Assembly (NCBI RefSeq): GCF_014696105.1
Contig: NZ_JACJPO010000066.1
Coordinates: 310,001 to 374,000, forward strand
Direction of reading: 5' to 3'
Origin: Microcoleus sp. FACHB-1515
GTDB taxonomy: Bacteria > Cyanobacteriota > Cyanobacteriia > Elainellales > Elainellaceae
DNA: 64,000 nucleotides
The notes under the pieces are model-generated. The model worked only from the letters and a program-made list of their open reading frames with translations. It was not told the origin of the DNA and ran no database searches. Below, one piece after another: positions 27,156 through 37,600 of the stretch (position 1 is its first letter; each line of letters starts with the position of its first letter). The position numbers were made by a program, and so were the translations under genes.

Positions 27156-28556
27156 CTATTCTTCGATTCGGCGAGTTTCCAGCGGCAAAAAGATCGTCAT
27201 CACTTCACCTTGCTGCGGACGTTCGCGGACAATCAGCTTGCCGCCCAATGCCTGAAACAAATTTTTGGTGACGCTGAGGTTCAAGCTGAGATTTCCGGTT
27301 TCCGGCTGAAACATCAGCAGTTGGCCGATCGATTTCAGCGTCGGCGTCCACTTCGATTTGCCATTTGTCGTGGCGATATCAGGCTGCGACTGGAATTGCA
27401 GCTTTAACTGGTGTCCGGCCAAGGTTGCTTCAAGCTGAATGTGGCCGCCGGGCGGCTGCGTCTGCGTGATGCGATCGATCAGGCCAGTCAACACCTGATC
27501 CAGCATGGCGGAATCGCTGACCACGAGGGGCAGCTTTTGCGGCAGCGACACATCAAGCGTCAGGCCGCGCTGCATAGCGGTTTGCTGCCAGCGGGCGATG
27601 TTTTGCTCAAACACCTGCGTCAGCGAAATTGCACCGAGCGGCGCGATCGATTGTTTGTGAGGCGTGGTTTCCAGTTCGACGGCGCGGAAGATCAAGCCAA
27701 AGCGATCGATCTGCTTGGTGCATTCTTGATCGATCAGCTTGAGGCGCTTGAGGACATCGGGGCTGAGGTCTTGCCGCTTCAGCAAAAGGCGCGTCAGCGT
27801 GCGAATGGTAGCGAGCGGCGTGCGGACTTCGTGCGCGATCGCCTGCAACAGTTCGACATCAGCCGCCGAGTCGAGCGGATCGGAATTGGTTTCAACCGCA
27901 GGTGCGGCGGATGCTGGCGTTGATTCCCACTCGATCGCGTCGGGCAGGCAGGTCAGCAGCAAATGGCTAAAGCGCGTGACGAGTCGATAGTCGGGTGCGA
28001 TCGGCTGAAACTGATCGACCAGCACATCAAGACGGCTGACGCTTTGCGGCTGGGCGAGCAGCAGGCGCGACCGCAGCGATCGCCATGCCTGCCACACCAC
28101 ATCTGGGTCAAACGAAAAGCGAAAAGCGGGCGCATTCGTCACTCCTTCCCCAAACGCCAGCGCGACGCTAAAGCTCGGTGTCAGAACGACGCAAAACTGT
28201 TCGCCTGCCTGCGGATCGTCGGCCAGCAGCGGCAGCGTTGCAGGGGTGGCGGCGACTTCTGAGCAGCGATCGGCGGGCGGCAAAAACGGCATCCAGGTCG
28301 CCAAGCTCAGCGGCTCAGGCGTGAATGTCCAGCACGAGAGGCGATCGAGCAAAGCACCCTGCTCCAAGATGGGAACGGGACCAGCCAGCAAAACGCCTGC
28401 TTGCGTTTCTTGCAGCAAAATATGCAGGGCAGCGATCGCGCTATACCAGCGGCGTTCGGCCTGCACCTGCTGCTGTAAAGCAGGCTTGACGGCGATCGAC
28501 AGCGGTTCGCTTTGCTCGATCAGTTCACTTAGCGTTGGCAAATACCACTTGTACAC
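27156..28556 (-). CDS. Atypical sensor histidine kinase with degenerate ATP-binding domain
   Basis: 466 residues, no membrane helix. Residues 1-230 form a sensory part I cannot name with confidence (possibly DICT-like). The dimerisation domain is normal, with His242 in LQAIAHEVRTPLATIRTL. In the ATPase part the N-box (residues 353-367, DQVLTGLIDRITQTQ) lacks the catalytic Asn and no D-x-G-x-G box is present before NLSLNLSVTKNLFQALGGKL. It may still bind ATP weakly, or act as a phosphatase or as a phosphoacceptor. It converges on the DUF2075 gene with 5 bp between the stops. Confidence 0.75.
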   Translation of the reverse strand: MYKWYLPTLSELIEQSEPLSIAVKPALQQQVQAERRWYSAIAALHILLQETQAGVLLAGPVPILEQGALLDRLSCWTFTPEPLSLATWMPFLPPADRCSEVAATPATLPLLADDPQAGEQFCVVLTPSFSVALAFGEGVTNAPAFRFSFDPDVVWQAWRSLRSRLLLAQPQSVSRLDVLVDQFQPIAPDYRLVTRFSHLLLTCLPDAIEWESTPASAAPAVETNSDPLDSAADVELLQAIAHEVRTPLATIRTLTRLLLKRQDLSPDVLKRLKLIDQECTKQIDRFGLIFRAVELETTPHKQSIAPLGAISLTQVFEQNIARWQQTAMQRGLTLDVSLPQKLPLVVSDSAMLDQVLTGLIDRITQTQPPGGHIQLEATLAGHQLKLQFQSQPDIATTNGKSKWTPTLKSIGQLLMFQPETGNLSLNLSVTKNLFQALGGKLIVRERPQQGEVMTIFLPLETRRIEE

Positions 28557-28651
28557 AGCAAATTGCGCGATCGCGCAGGGCAGCTTGATATCTATGACGA
28601 TACCGGGAGAACTCGATCGACGAACAGCTTAGAACCGTACCTTTTGGGTCG

Positions 28652-28689
28652 CGATGTCCGACAGGAGGGGTGATAAATGTCGGACATCG
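28652..28689. repeat. Perfect 12-bp inverted repeat, 14-base loop
   Basis: CGATGTCCGACA (28652-28663) and TGTCGGACATCG (28678-28689) between two minus-strand genes: about 95 bp after the BON-like gene stop and 96 bp before the kinase start. The T-poor surroundings argue against a terminator, so an operator or leader hairpin for the kinase is possible. Confidence 0.8.
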
Positions 28690-28781
28690 GCAGTTGAAGC
28701 TAAAAAGTAGCGTGTGGGAAAAGCGAACGAGGATCAAGTTGCTACCGCTGGTGTAAGCACCGCTGAATTTTCAACACTCAA

Positions 28782-29216
28782 TCAGCAGGCAAACGACTGA
28801 GAGGAAAATTCACAATCAGGTTCGATCGCAGAAACGCACAGCGATCGAATCATGCTGACGCCGTTAATTTCGACATCGGCAGCGCCACGCACAGCAAGGG
28901 CAGCACTGACCAACCGCGCCATCAAGCGCGGACTGGCAATTTTGCCCACAATGACAACCACCGTTCCGCGCTGTGAAATTCGCAGGTGTGCAACTTCGGC
29001 TGGCTGAAACTGTTCGCTCAGCAAACGAGAAACTCGCTTAGCAAGGCCGCTGTGGTCATATTCTCCATGTAGGCCAACTCGTTCGGGGGGAATCGTTCCC
29101 AAAATTCTTAGCAGCGGCATCAACGCTGCCGGACTGGTGCTGAAGCAGTCTGAGGAAGCTGCGGCACTTTCCGCTTCAGCACGAATTTTCTGCGAAAAAG
29201 CGTTTGAGGAATCCAT
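28782..29216 (-). CDS. BON-domain-like protein
   Basis: 144 residues from the ATG at 29216 (a GTG four codons upstream is possible). The second half resembles a BON domain: DHSGLAKRVSRLLSEQF, then RISQRGTVVVIVGKI and a helix ARLVSAALAVRGAADVEI. BON domains bind membranes or large ligands. The N-terminal 60 residues are polar and low in conservation signals. No signal peptide is evident. The family call is based on pattern only. Confidence 0.55.
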   Translation of the reverse strand: MDSSNAFSQKIRAEAESAAASSDCFSTSPAALMPLLRILGTIPPERVGLHGEYDHSGLAKRVSRLLSEQFQPAEVAHLRISQRGTVVVIVGKIASPRLMARLVSAALAVRGAADVEINGVSMIRSLCVSAIEPDCEFSSQSFAC

Positions 29217-29370
29217 GTGCCCGTTCACCCCTTGTCACCAAAGACGATCGATCTCAAGTGTAATGATTTCTTAAAGTTTAAGCCGATCGATCTCAAGACA
29301 GTTGTGCTACCAACTACAGTAACTCCTGGTTCGGTTCACACAGTCTTCATCGATCGCCCGTCCTTCTTGA

Positions 29371-30801
29371 TTACAACTTCATGTGTGACGATCGATCGGG
29401 CTGCCAAGTTCCATGAAATCCGAGGGGAATTTTTTCGGGCAGTCCAAGGCGGCAAATCGGCTCAGCACCCAGGCGGTTGTCGTCCCAAATCCACACTTCA
29501 CTTTTATCTAACCGACCGTCATACACCAAGCTCAACACCCAAGTTTGAGCAGGATCGAGCATATCCGCAGCAAACAGCGCCTCACTCGGATAGCGATTTT
29601 CGCCGCAGTCTGCCTCAACGAGTTCGCCCGTGTTCAGATTCAGCCGCCCGATACAGCCAAACACATCGCGCTGCACGTCTGCGTTCGATCGATGCAGCGT
29701 CAAATACGTGAGCGGGTTCGCATTTGGGGCGATTTGCGTGACGGGAAATTCGCAGGGGCGATCGAGCAGCACTTCTTGCGATCGCAACTTTCCCGTATGC
29801 GGCTCGATGCACAGTCGCCACAGCGCTCCGGGTGCTTTCGTGCGCGTTTCTCCGGTCGCCACTTCCTGAAGATATTGATTCGTCGCGAAGTCGGCATAGC
29901 GCACCATCGTCAGAGCAATTTGTCCATCGCGATCGATTTCGGCATGACCAAAATGCCACTGATACCAGGCGGGCGCTTCGCTGCGGCTCACCAGCGTCAG
30001 CGTGTGGCGATCGACCACCAAAATTTGCGTCCCCAAATTCGGCTTCCACTCCAGCGCATCGCTAAAGCTGCTCATGCCCAGCAGAACGGGAATCGCGTTA
30101 AGACGGACGGGCGGCACACAGAAGACAAGATAGGAGCCTGCGATCGCGAAATCATGCACCAGCGGCACACCGTCCAGCGTAATTTCACCCTTTTGCAAAA
30201 TTTTTCCATTCGGCGCACTGCGGTAGAGATGCAGAACCGCATTCACGCCCGGACTAACGCCAAAATTGAACCACTCGCCCGTCTGCGAATCCTGCTTTGG
30301 ATGGGCGGAATAGCCCCAAGTCGGCTCCAATCCGTCCAAATTATCCACACCGATCGTCTTGAGACTGTGCAGATCGATCGCGTGTGGATTGCCACCTTCC
30401 CACAGGGCTAGGAGGCGATCGTCCAGGGCAATCACCGAGGTATTTGCGACATTTTTGATCGATCGCAACCACTGATTCCAAAACGCCCCCGGAGCCTTCA
30501 TCCCATAATTGCCATACAGCAACTCACCCGCTTCCGACTCCGCCAAATACCCCGAAGTTTGCACGTAGCGATAGGTCGCCTGCGCCCCCGTCTCGCCAAA
30601 ATGCACCGCCAAAATTGCTCCATCCCCATCAAACCAATGCCCGACCGACATGCCGCCGCGCCCCAACCGCCCCGGTCCATTGCGGTAAAGCGAGCCGCGC
30701 AATCCCGCAGGCAGTTGACCAGAGAGAATCGGTAGCGGTGTTAAGGGAAATTCAGCAGCAGGCTGAGCGATCGATCCAGCCCAAGCAGGAGCAGCAGTCA
30801 T
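29371..30801 (-). CDS. Carotenoid (apocarotenoid) cleavage oxygenase
   Basis: 476 residues from the ATG at 30801 (GTG at 30804 also possible), RPE65/CCD family. The N-terminal GSLYRNGPGR-type motif and the four iron-ligand His residues are visible: GYSAHPKQ, LVHDFAIAG, WHFGHAEID and the last in PLGFHGTW. These enzymes oxidatively cleave conjugated double bonds in (apo)carotenoids to give retinal-like products. Length and the absence of a signal peptide fit the cyanobacterial apocarotenoid 15,15'-oxygenase group; actual substrate is inference. Confidence 0.92.
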   Translation of the reverse strand: MTAAPAWAGSIAQPAAEFPLTPLPILSGQLPAGLRGSLYRNGPGRLGRGGMSVGHWFDGDGAILAVHFGETGAQATYRYVQTSGYLAESEAGELLYGNYGMKAPGAFWNQWLRSIKNVANTSVIALDDRLLALWEGGNPHAIDLHSLKTIGVDNLDGLEPTWGYSAHPKQDSQTGEWFNFGVSPGVNAVLHLYRSAPNGKILQKGEITLDGVPLVHDFAIAGSYLVFCVPPVRLNAIPVLLGMSSFSDALEWKPNLGTQILVVDRHTLTLVSRSEAPAWYQWHFGHAEIDRDGQIALTMVRYADFATNQYLQEVATGETRTKAPGALWRLCIEPHTGKLRSQEVLLDRPCEFPVTQIAPNANPLTYLTLHRSNADVQRDVFGCIGRLNLNTGELVEADCGENRYPSEALFAADMLDPAQTWVLSLVYDGRLDKSEVWIWDDNRLGAEPICRLGLPEKIPLGFHGTWQPDRSSHMKL

Positions 30802-30954
30802 CACAAGCAGAAATTAATGCAACTCCTTTATTTAAGCGAGGTTTTGAGCGATCGAGTATTCGCCCAGGAGAGGAGTTCGCGATTGGGAGCAGGCACGAGC
30901 GACGAGTCGCACCAGAATTACTCCCTCACCCTCAATGATTCCAAAAATCGATCG

Positions 30955-32010
30955 TTAAACCGCCAGCTTCATCTGCTGCTGAAGTTTCTCCGGCTTCACC
31001 GCCCCTCGCTCCGTAATAATTGCCGTAATCAAATCCGCAGGCGTCACATCAAACGCCGGATTATAAAAATCCACTTCCGGCGGGCAAATCCGCGTTTCAC
31101 CAATTTGGTAAACCTCGATCGCATCGCGCTCCTCGATCGGAATTTCACTGCCATCCTTGAGATTAAAATCTACAGTCGAAAGCGGAGCTGCCACAAAAAA
31201 CGGAATGTTGTGTGCCTGAGCCACGATCGCCAAACTGTAAGTGCCAATCTTATTTGCCGTATCGCCATTTGCCGCAATGCGATCGGCTCCCACAACCACC
31301 ACATCGATCAATCCCTGCCGCATACAGTGCGCCGCCATGCTGTCTGTAATCAGCGTCACGGGAATGCCTTCCTGCACACATTCCCATGCCGTCAGCTTTG
31401 CCCCCTGCAAGCGCGGTCGCGTTTCATCCGCATAGACGCGATCGAGCCGATGATCGCGCCAAGCCGATCGCACCACACCCAACGCCGTTCCATAGCCCGC
31501 CGTTGCCAATGCCCCCGCGTTGCAGTGAGTCAAAATCCGGAGGCGATCGGGCGAGGACGGCAGCGCAGCCAAACCGTGATCTCCGATCGCCCGACAAGTT
31601 TGCAAATCATCTTCCTGAATTTCCTGCGCCGTTGCCAGCAACGTTTGCTGCAAATATTCGACGGAACCGAGCGTTCGTCGAGCCGTTTTGAGCATTCGAT
31701 CGATCGCCCAAAACAAATTCACCGCTGTCGGGCGCGTCTGCCGTAATTTCTGCGCCACGATGTCAAGCTGACTGAGAAATTCGTCTCGATCGTCCGTTTG
31801 AATTTCTCTCGCCCCCAAGTACATCCCGTAAGCCGCTGCCACCCCGATCGCTGGAGCACCCCGGACAATCATCGTCCGAATCGCCTCGGCCATATCGTCA
31901 CAGCGGCTAATCTGCACCACATCGTATTCTTCAGGCAGGCGCGTTTGGTCAATCAGCACGGCATGATCGCGAAACCAACCGACAGGAAAAACCGGATTGC
32001 TAGGATTCAT
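30955..32010 (-). CDS. mtnA: S-methyl-5-thioribose-1-phosphate isomerase
   Basis: 351 residues, eIF2B-like fold. It converts methylthioribose-1-phosphate to methylthioribulose-1-phosphate in the methionine salvage pathway. Signature segments are [34 protein letters not shown] (catalytic Cys) and [20 protein letters not shown] (catalytic Asp). Complete and of normal length. No other salvage gene is in the window. The leader region upstream (32011-32239) holds a 10-bp imperfect inverted repeat at 32159-32188. Confidence 0.96.
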   Translation of the reverse strand: MNPSNPVFPVGWFRDHAVLIDQTRLPEEYDVVQISRCDDMAEAIRTMIVRGAPAIGVAAAYGMYLGAREIQTDDRDEFLSQLDIVAQKLRQTRPTAVNLFWAIDRMLKTARRTLGSVEYLQQTLLATAQEIQEDDLQTCRAIGDHGLAALPSSPDRLRILTHCNAGALATAGYGTALGVVRSAWRDHRLDRVYADETRPRLQGAKLTAWECVQEGIPVTLITDSMAAHCMRQGLIDVVVVGADRIAANGDTANKIGTYSLAIVAQAHNIPFFVAAPLSTVDFNLKDGSEIPIEERDAIEVYQIGETRICPPEVDFYNPAFDVTPADLITAIITERGAVKPEKLQQQMKLAV

Positions 32011-32239
32011 CGCTTTGGCGTGAAAGGAACTCGTTTTAAAGGTATCAGCTAGGGGTTAGGAATTGCGAGCTACAGGCAATATCGATCGAACTGCTCTGAA
32101 ACCCCTTGTGGAAGCATGGCATGACGTGCCCCACACCAAATCATTCATCTGCAAACGGAGGAGGAGTTCAGCAAATGCAACTCCGCCTTGCTCACCCCGA
32201 ACCCCTATGATCGAAAAATAGCGATCGATCGAATCCATC

Positions 32240-33130
32240 ATGGCAACCACTTGGGAATTAGATTTTTATTCATGTCCGGTTTTAGACGAACAGCAAAAAA
32301 AGCTGTGGGAAGTTTTGATTTGTGAATCGCCGCTGGATATCAAAGCCGAAACGGATTCGCTGTTTCGCTATGCCCAGTTTTGCCCCAGCAATCAGGTAAA
32401 TTCGGCCAGCTTACGCAAAGCGATCGAGGATGCGATCGAGCAGGCTCCGCAGCCGCCCGACAAAATCCGCTTCTTTCGCCGTCAGATGACCAACATGATT
32501 ACTAAGGCTTGTGAAGATGCCGGAATTCCGGTTTACGGCAGTCGGCGCACCTTTGCCTTACACCAATGGATGCAAGAGCGCCAGCAAAATTACTACCCAA
32601 CGCTGCCCAACTACCAGTCAACCGCTACGAATCCCTCGGTCGTCATGCCGTTTCCCAATCCTGCCCAACTGCCGGACGCACTCATTGGTCAGCGCTGGGC
32701 ATTCGTAACGCTGGAAGCCAGCGCGTTTACGGATTTTTCCGAGTGGGACATTGGCTTTGGCGAATCGTTTCCGCTGGACATGGCAGGTGTAACGCCAGAG
32801 ATGCGAATTCCGGGCGTGATTATTTTCTCGCCGCGTGCGTTGCCCCTAGCAGGCTGGATGTCTGGTCTGGATGTTGCTTATCTGCGGTTTGAAACCGAAA
32901 GCGGCGGCAATTCCTATCGCGCTCCGATTCCGCGTCTGCTGCTGGAAACTGGAGCAAGCGAGTCGTGGGTGCTGGCAAATCTGACGAGTGCCGCACAGCA
33001 AACCGAGGCAAAAAACTTCGAGCAGGCGAAGCGCGACGCGCAAAACGTTCATTTCCTGGCTGTGCAATCTGATCCCAACTCCGAATCGTTTGCAGGATTT
33101 TGGCTGCTGCAAGAGCTAAACCTGGCTTAA
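32240..33130 (+). CDS. Tab2/Atab2 family RNA-binding protein
   Basis: 296 residues (DUF1092). The start TTWELDFYSCPVLDEQQKK and the segments RRQMTNMITKACEDAGI and FALHQWMQERQ are typical. In algae and plants Tab2/Atab2 binds psaB or photosystem mRNAs and promotes their translation; the cyanobacterial role is assumed to be related. ATG at 32240 matches the family N-terminus. It is transcribed toward the TldD/PmbA gene 146 bp downstream. Confidence 0.85.
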   Translation: MATTWELDFYSCPVLDEQQKKLWEVLICESPLDIKAETDSLFRYAQFCPSNQVNSASLRKAIEDAIEQAPQPPDKIRFFRRQMTNMITKACEDAGIPVYGSRRTFALHQWMQERQQNYYPTLPNYQSTATNPSVVMPFPNPAQLPDALIGQRWAFVTLEASAFTDFSEWDIGFGESFPLDMAGVTPEMRIPGVIIFSPRALPLAGWMSGLDVAYLRFETESGGNSYRAPIPRLLLETGASESWVLANLTSAAQQTEAKNFEQAKRDAQNVHFLAVQSDPNSESFAGFWLLQELNLA

Positions 33131-33276
33131 TGTCCCCGCGATCCCCGAAGATAGGGAGGTCGAATCAAGTTTGTGTTTTGCGCTCAAGCAATTGAGTTCG
33201 ATCGATCGTGACAGGCGATCGATTGGTTTTTGCACAAACTGCGTTAATGCCCTGCGCCTCCTCACATTTTGCACTT

Positions 33277-34584
33277 ATGGGTTTGGACGATACCCTGGCA
33301 GCGCTGCCAGAGCAACTGCTGGATCTCGCGCTCAAGTCAGGAGCCGAAGCCGCCGAAATTTTTCAGTCCCAATCGCTGGCGCGGCCAGTTTTTTTTGAAG
33401 CCAATCGCCTCAAGCAGCTTGAAAGCTCACAGTCGGAAGGAACCGCCTTGCGACTGTGGCGCAGGGGGCGTCCTGGTTTGGCCGTTGCCTATGGTCCGGT
33501 TGACGCGCAAGCCTTGGTCGATCGTGCCCTTGCCCTGAGCGAACTGAATGCGCCCGAAACAATCGAACTAAGCGATCGCGGCCAGTTCGTTTACCCTGAC
33601 CTGGGTGCTTCCGTTTCAGTCGAGCAACTGCTGGAATGGGGGCAAGCAGCGATCGCCCTTGTGCGCGATGCTTATCCTGACATTCTTTGCAGCGCCGAGT
33701 GGGAATGCGATGTTGAAACCACACGGCTGATCAATTCCTGCGGGCTGGACTGTCACCACACGGACACGACGCTAAGCTGCTTTCAGTCGGCGGAATGGGT
33801 GCGCGGCGAAGATTTTTTGAGCGTTGGAGATGGACAGATCGATCGCGATCGACTCGACCCCCACACCCTGGCTCAGCACATTTTGCAACGGTTGGACTGG
33901 GCACAGTCGAACACCACTGCCCCGGTGGGGCGCGTGCCCATTTTGTTTACGGCCAAAGCTGCCGATATGCTGTGGGACACGATTCAGGCGGCGATGAACG
34001 GCAAGCAGGTGATCGAACGGGCTTCGCCCTGGAGCGATCGACTGGGCGATCTCGTCACCTCAACGCATCTGACGCTCTCGCAACAGCCGGACGCAGGCCC
34101 GTTTAGCTGTCCGTTTGATGACGAAGGCACACCAACCCAGCGAATTACCTTCATCAAAGACGGCGTACTGCAATTGTTCTACACCGATCGCACGATCGGA
34201 CGCTTGCTGACGAGCGGCACGACCGGAAACGGCTTTCGCCCCGGCTTGGGCAGCTATCCGACACCCGGACTGTTTAATCTCTTGGTTCAGCCGGGGTACA
34301 AATCACTAGACGACCTGATCGGCTCGATCGACTCTGGCCTGATTGTCGATCAAATGTTGGGTGGCGGCGCGGGCATATCGGGCGATTTTTCGGTCAATGT
34401 GGATTTGGGCTATCGGATCGATCGCGGTCAAGTTGTTGGGCGCGTCAAAGATACGATGGTTGCAGGCAATGTCTATACCGCACTGAAAAATCTGGTCGAG
34501 TTGGGCGGCGATGCAGACTGGAACGGCTCTTGCTATACACCTTCACTGATTGTTGAGGGCTTGTCGGTGACAGGTCGCAGTTGA
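33277..34584 (+). CDS. TldD/PmbA family protein (PmbA/TldE-like)
   Basis: 435 residues from the ATG at 33277, which begins the family-like MGLDDTLAALPEQLLDLALK; the open frame extends upstream to a GTG at 33208. Family features: RLKQLESSQSEGTALRLW near residue 45 and the C-terminal DGVLQLFYTDRTIGRLL with VEGLSVTGRS. The HExxxH zinc motif of the catalytic TldD subunit is not present, so this is PmbA/TldE-like. TldD-TldE complexes process peptides such as modified natural products and CcdA. A second such gene lies at 43.3 kb. Confidence 0.88.
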   Translation: MGLDDTLAALPEQLLDLALKSGAEAAEIFQSQSLARPVFFEANRLKQLESSQSEGTALRLWRRGRPGLAVAYGPVDAQALVDRALALSELNAPETIELSDRGQFVYPDLGASVSVEQLLEWGQAAIALVRDAYPDILCSAEWECDVETTRLINSCGLDCHHTDTTLSCFQSAEWVRGEDFLSVGDGQIDRDRLDPHTLAQHILQRLDWAQSNTTAPVGRVPILFTAKAADMLWDTIQAAMNGKQVIERASPWSDRLGDLVTSTHLTLSQQPDAGPFSCPFDDEGTPTQRITFIKDGVLQLFYTDRTIGRLLTSGTTGNGFRPGLGSYPTPGLFNLLVQPGYKSLDDLIGSIDSGLIVDQMLGGGAGISGDFSVNVDLGYRIDRGQVVGRVKDTMVAGNVYTALKNLVELGGDADWNGSCYTPSLIVEGLSVTGRS

Positions 34585-34625
34585 GTCAGTCCCCTTGGTT
34601 AAATTTGAGCGGCGAAAACGGCTGG

Positions 34626-37600
34626 CTATACGGCTCGATCGCGCTCTTGAATCAAAGCAGGCTGGACGCGATCAACTTCTTGCAAAATGGCAGTGGCGAT
34701 CGCTGCGGCTGTGGTGAGATCTTCAGTTTCGCCGAGCGTTTCAAGCTGCTGGCACAAATCGGCAAGTGCGGTTGCACCCAGCGAAGCGCTCATCGACTTG
34801 AGCGAATGAGCGGCGAGTTCCAAAGTGCGACTGTCGGATTGGGCGATCGCCTCGTTGATGTCGCTCAGCAGGCGGGGCGCAACTTCGCTGAAGGTTTCGA
34901 CCATCTGGCGGACAAATCCGGTGACGCCTTTTGCTTCGACGCTGCGGAGGTTTTGCAGCACTTGCGGATTAAGCAGCGGCTCGATCGACGGGCGGCGCGG
35001 GTAGCGATCGAGCAGTTGGGCAAGGTCTTGCAGGCGAAATGGCTTTGCCAGATAGTCATTCATTCCCACTGCCAAGCATTTGTCGATATCGCTCTTGGTG
35101 GTGCTGGCAGTCAGGGCAACGATGATTGGGCGATGCGAGCAAAGCTGGTGAATCTGTTCGGTGGCGCGAAAGCCATCCATAATCGGCATTTTGATGTCCA
35201 TCAGCACCAGATCATAAGGCTGCCGCTGCAACGCTTCGAGCACTTCAATTCCGTTGGTTGCAACATCGGCTCGATAGCCCAACACTTCAAGCATTTGCAG
35301 CGCCACCATCTGATTCATCGCATTGTCATCGGCCAGCAAAATCCGCAGTGAATTGGGCGCAGATTCCGGTTCGATCGCTGCTTCGGGCGCGAAATTGATC
35401 GCCTCGACAGGGGCGATCGCTTCCCTGAGCGCATCGGGCGATGGCGCGGACGGCACATCGTCGGCATAGGTGTAGCGGATGCTGAGATGTTCGGCTATTT
35501 TGTCGAGAACCAGCGTTTCTTCAAACGGTTTACGAATAAAATCATCACAGCCGATCGACAAAGCCACCAGCCGCTCTTCTTCAAACGCATTCGCGGTTAG
35601 CGCCAGAATAACAGGCGGATCGGCAGCAGAATTGGCTTTGATTTGGCGCGTCGCTTCATAGCCGTCCATCACGGGCATTCGCATATCCATCCAAATCAAA
35701 TGCGGCTGCCAGCGCTGATAGATTGCGATCGCTTCTTGGCCGTTTTGTGCCGACTCGACCTGAAAGCCAACCGATTCGAGCAGTTTCACCAAAAGTTGAC
35801 GATTTGCCCATTGATCTTCCACGACCAAAATTCGATAGCTCGGCTGGTCGGCAGCCAAGCCGACGACTCGATGCGCCGATCGCGGACAGGGCAGTTGCGG
35901 CGGCAGAGTCGATCGCGCTACCTCAATTTCAAACGCAAACACTGTCCCCACGCCGACTGTGCTGGAAACGGTAATGTCGCCGCCCATCAACTGCACAAAA
36001 TTGCGGCTGATCGGCAGTCCCAGGCCTGATCCTTCCTGCGAATTGCGGCCAATCTCCGTTTGCGTAAACGCCTCGAACAAATCCGCAAGTTCGGTCGGGT
36101 GAATGCCAAGGCCAGTATCTTCAACTTCAAAGTGGAGGGTGAGAGATTGGGCGTCGGCTGTTTTTTGAACCTCTAGCTGCTGATGCTTCACTTCTACACG
36201 CAGCGTCACGCTGCCGGACATCGTGAACTTGATGCCGTTGCCCACGAGATTGATCAGGACTTGGCGGAGTTTGCTTTCGTCAGTGCGAATGAACTGCGGC
36301 AGATCCGGGGCGCGATCGAAAATCAGGTCAAGCTGTTTCGAGGCGGCTTTGAGGTTGAGCATCGCTTCGATCGAGTTGAGCAGGCGATAAAGATCAACGT
36401 CGCTTTCATTGAGGCTGCTTTGTCCGGCTTCGATTTTGGACATTTCCAGCACGTCGTTAATCAGCGTCAGCAAATGCTCACCGCTACGGCCAATGATGTC
36501 GAGATATTCGTGCTGGGCGACTGTGAGGCTGCGATCGCGGCTCATCAGTTGGGCAAAGCCCAAGATGGCGTTGAGCGGCGTTCTTAGTTCGTGGCTCATG
36601 TTGGCAAGAAACAAGCTTTTGGCTTGGTTGGCGCGATCGGCGGCTTCCTTGGCGATTTGCAGTTCTGCCGATTGCCGCTGCACCTGCGACAAAAATTCGG
36701 CTTGCTGCAAAGCGACGCCAAGCTGTGCGGCGATCTGCATGACAAATTCAATTTCCTGCACGCGCCACTGGCGCGGGGCGGCGCACTGGTGAATGCATAG
36801 CAAGCCCCACAGCAGTTCGCCCTGAAGCAGCGGCACAACCAGATTGGCGCGGACTTGAAACCGACTCAAGATCGAGATGTGGCAGTCGAGCAAATCGGCA
36901 GCGTAGATGTCTTCAACGACTTGTACGCGGCCTTTTTGGTACAGTTCCGCAAACTGATCGCCAAAGCAGTAGTCGTGAATTCGGGTGGCGATCGCCGAGT
37001 CATATCCGTCCAAAACGGCTTCCGAGACAAATTCGCCATCCTTCCAGTCCGAATCGGGATCAAAGCGAAAGACTGCCACGCGATCGGCTTCGAGCAACTG
37101 CCGCACTTCGGTTGTGGTGGTTTCAAAAATCGTTTGAATATCGAGCGTGCGGCGAATTTTGTCGATCACTTTGGCGATCGCTCGTTCGCGATCGGCTTCT
37201 TGTGCGAGTTCGCTGGCTCGCTGCCGCAGTTGCGTTTCCAGCGTTGATTGCAAAACGGTCGATTTGGCTTCAGCCTGAGTGAGCAGTTCTGCCTGCTGCA
37301 CGGCGATTCCCAAGTGGCTGCTGATCTGCACAAGAAACTTGATATCTTCGTTGCACCACTGCCGAGGCCGATCGTTTTGATAGGCTCCGAGCAATCCCCA
37401 AAGCTGTTGGTTGCGATAGATCGCGACGATCGCATAGGCTTTGGCCTGAAGCAAACTGATTAAACGAAGATAGCACGGGGATAAATTCGCGCGATCGACA
37501 TCGTTGACGACGCGAAACAGTTCGCCTCTGGTGAACGCGCCGCCCTTGGTGTCGCGCAGGTGCGTATCGGTGAGCTTGGGCGCAACTAACAGCTTGACGC

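Noticed and set aside
29545-30411. 288-codon plus-strand frame inside the carotenoid oxygenase gene
   Set aside because: Antisense to a complete, motif-rich gene; Arg/His-rich composition typical of shadow frames.
32159-32188. 10-bp imperfect inverted repeat upstream of tab2
   Set aside because: One mismatch, no T run, no known operator; mentioned in the mtnA entry but not called as a feature.
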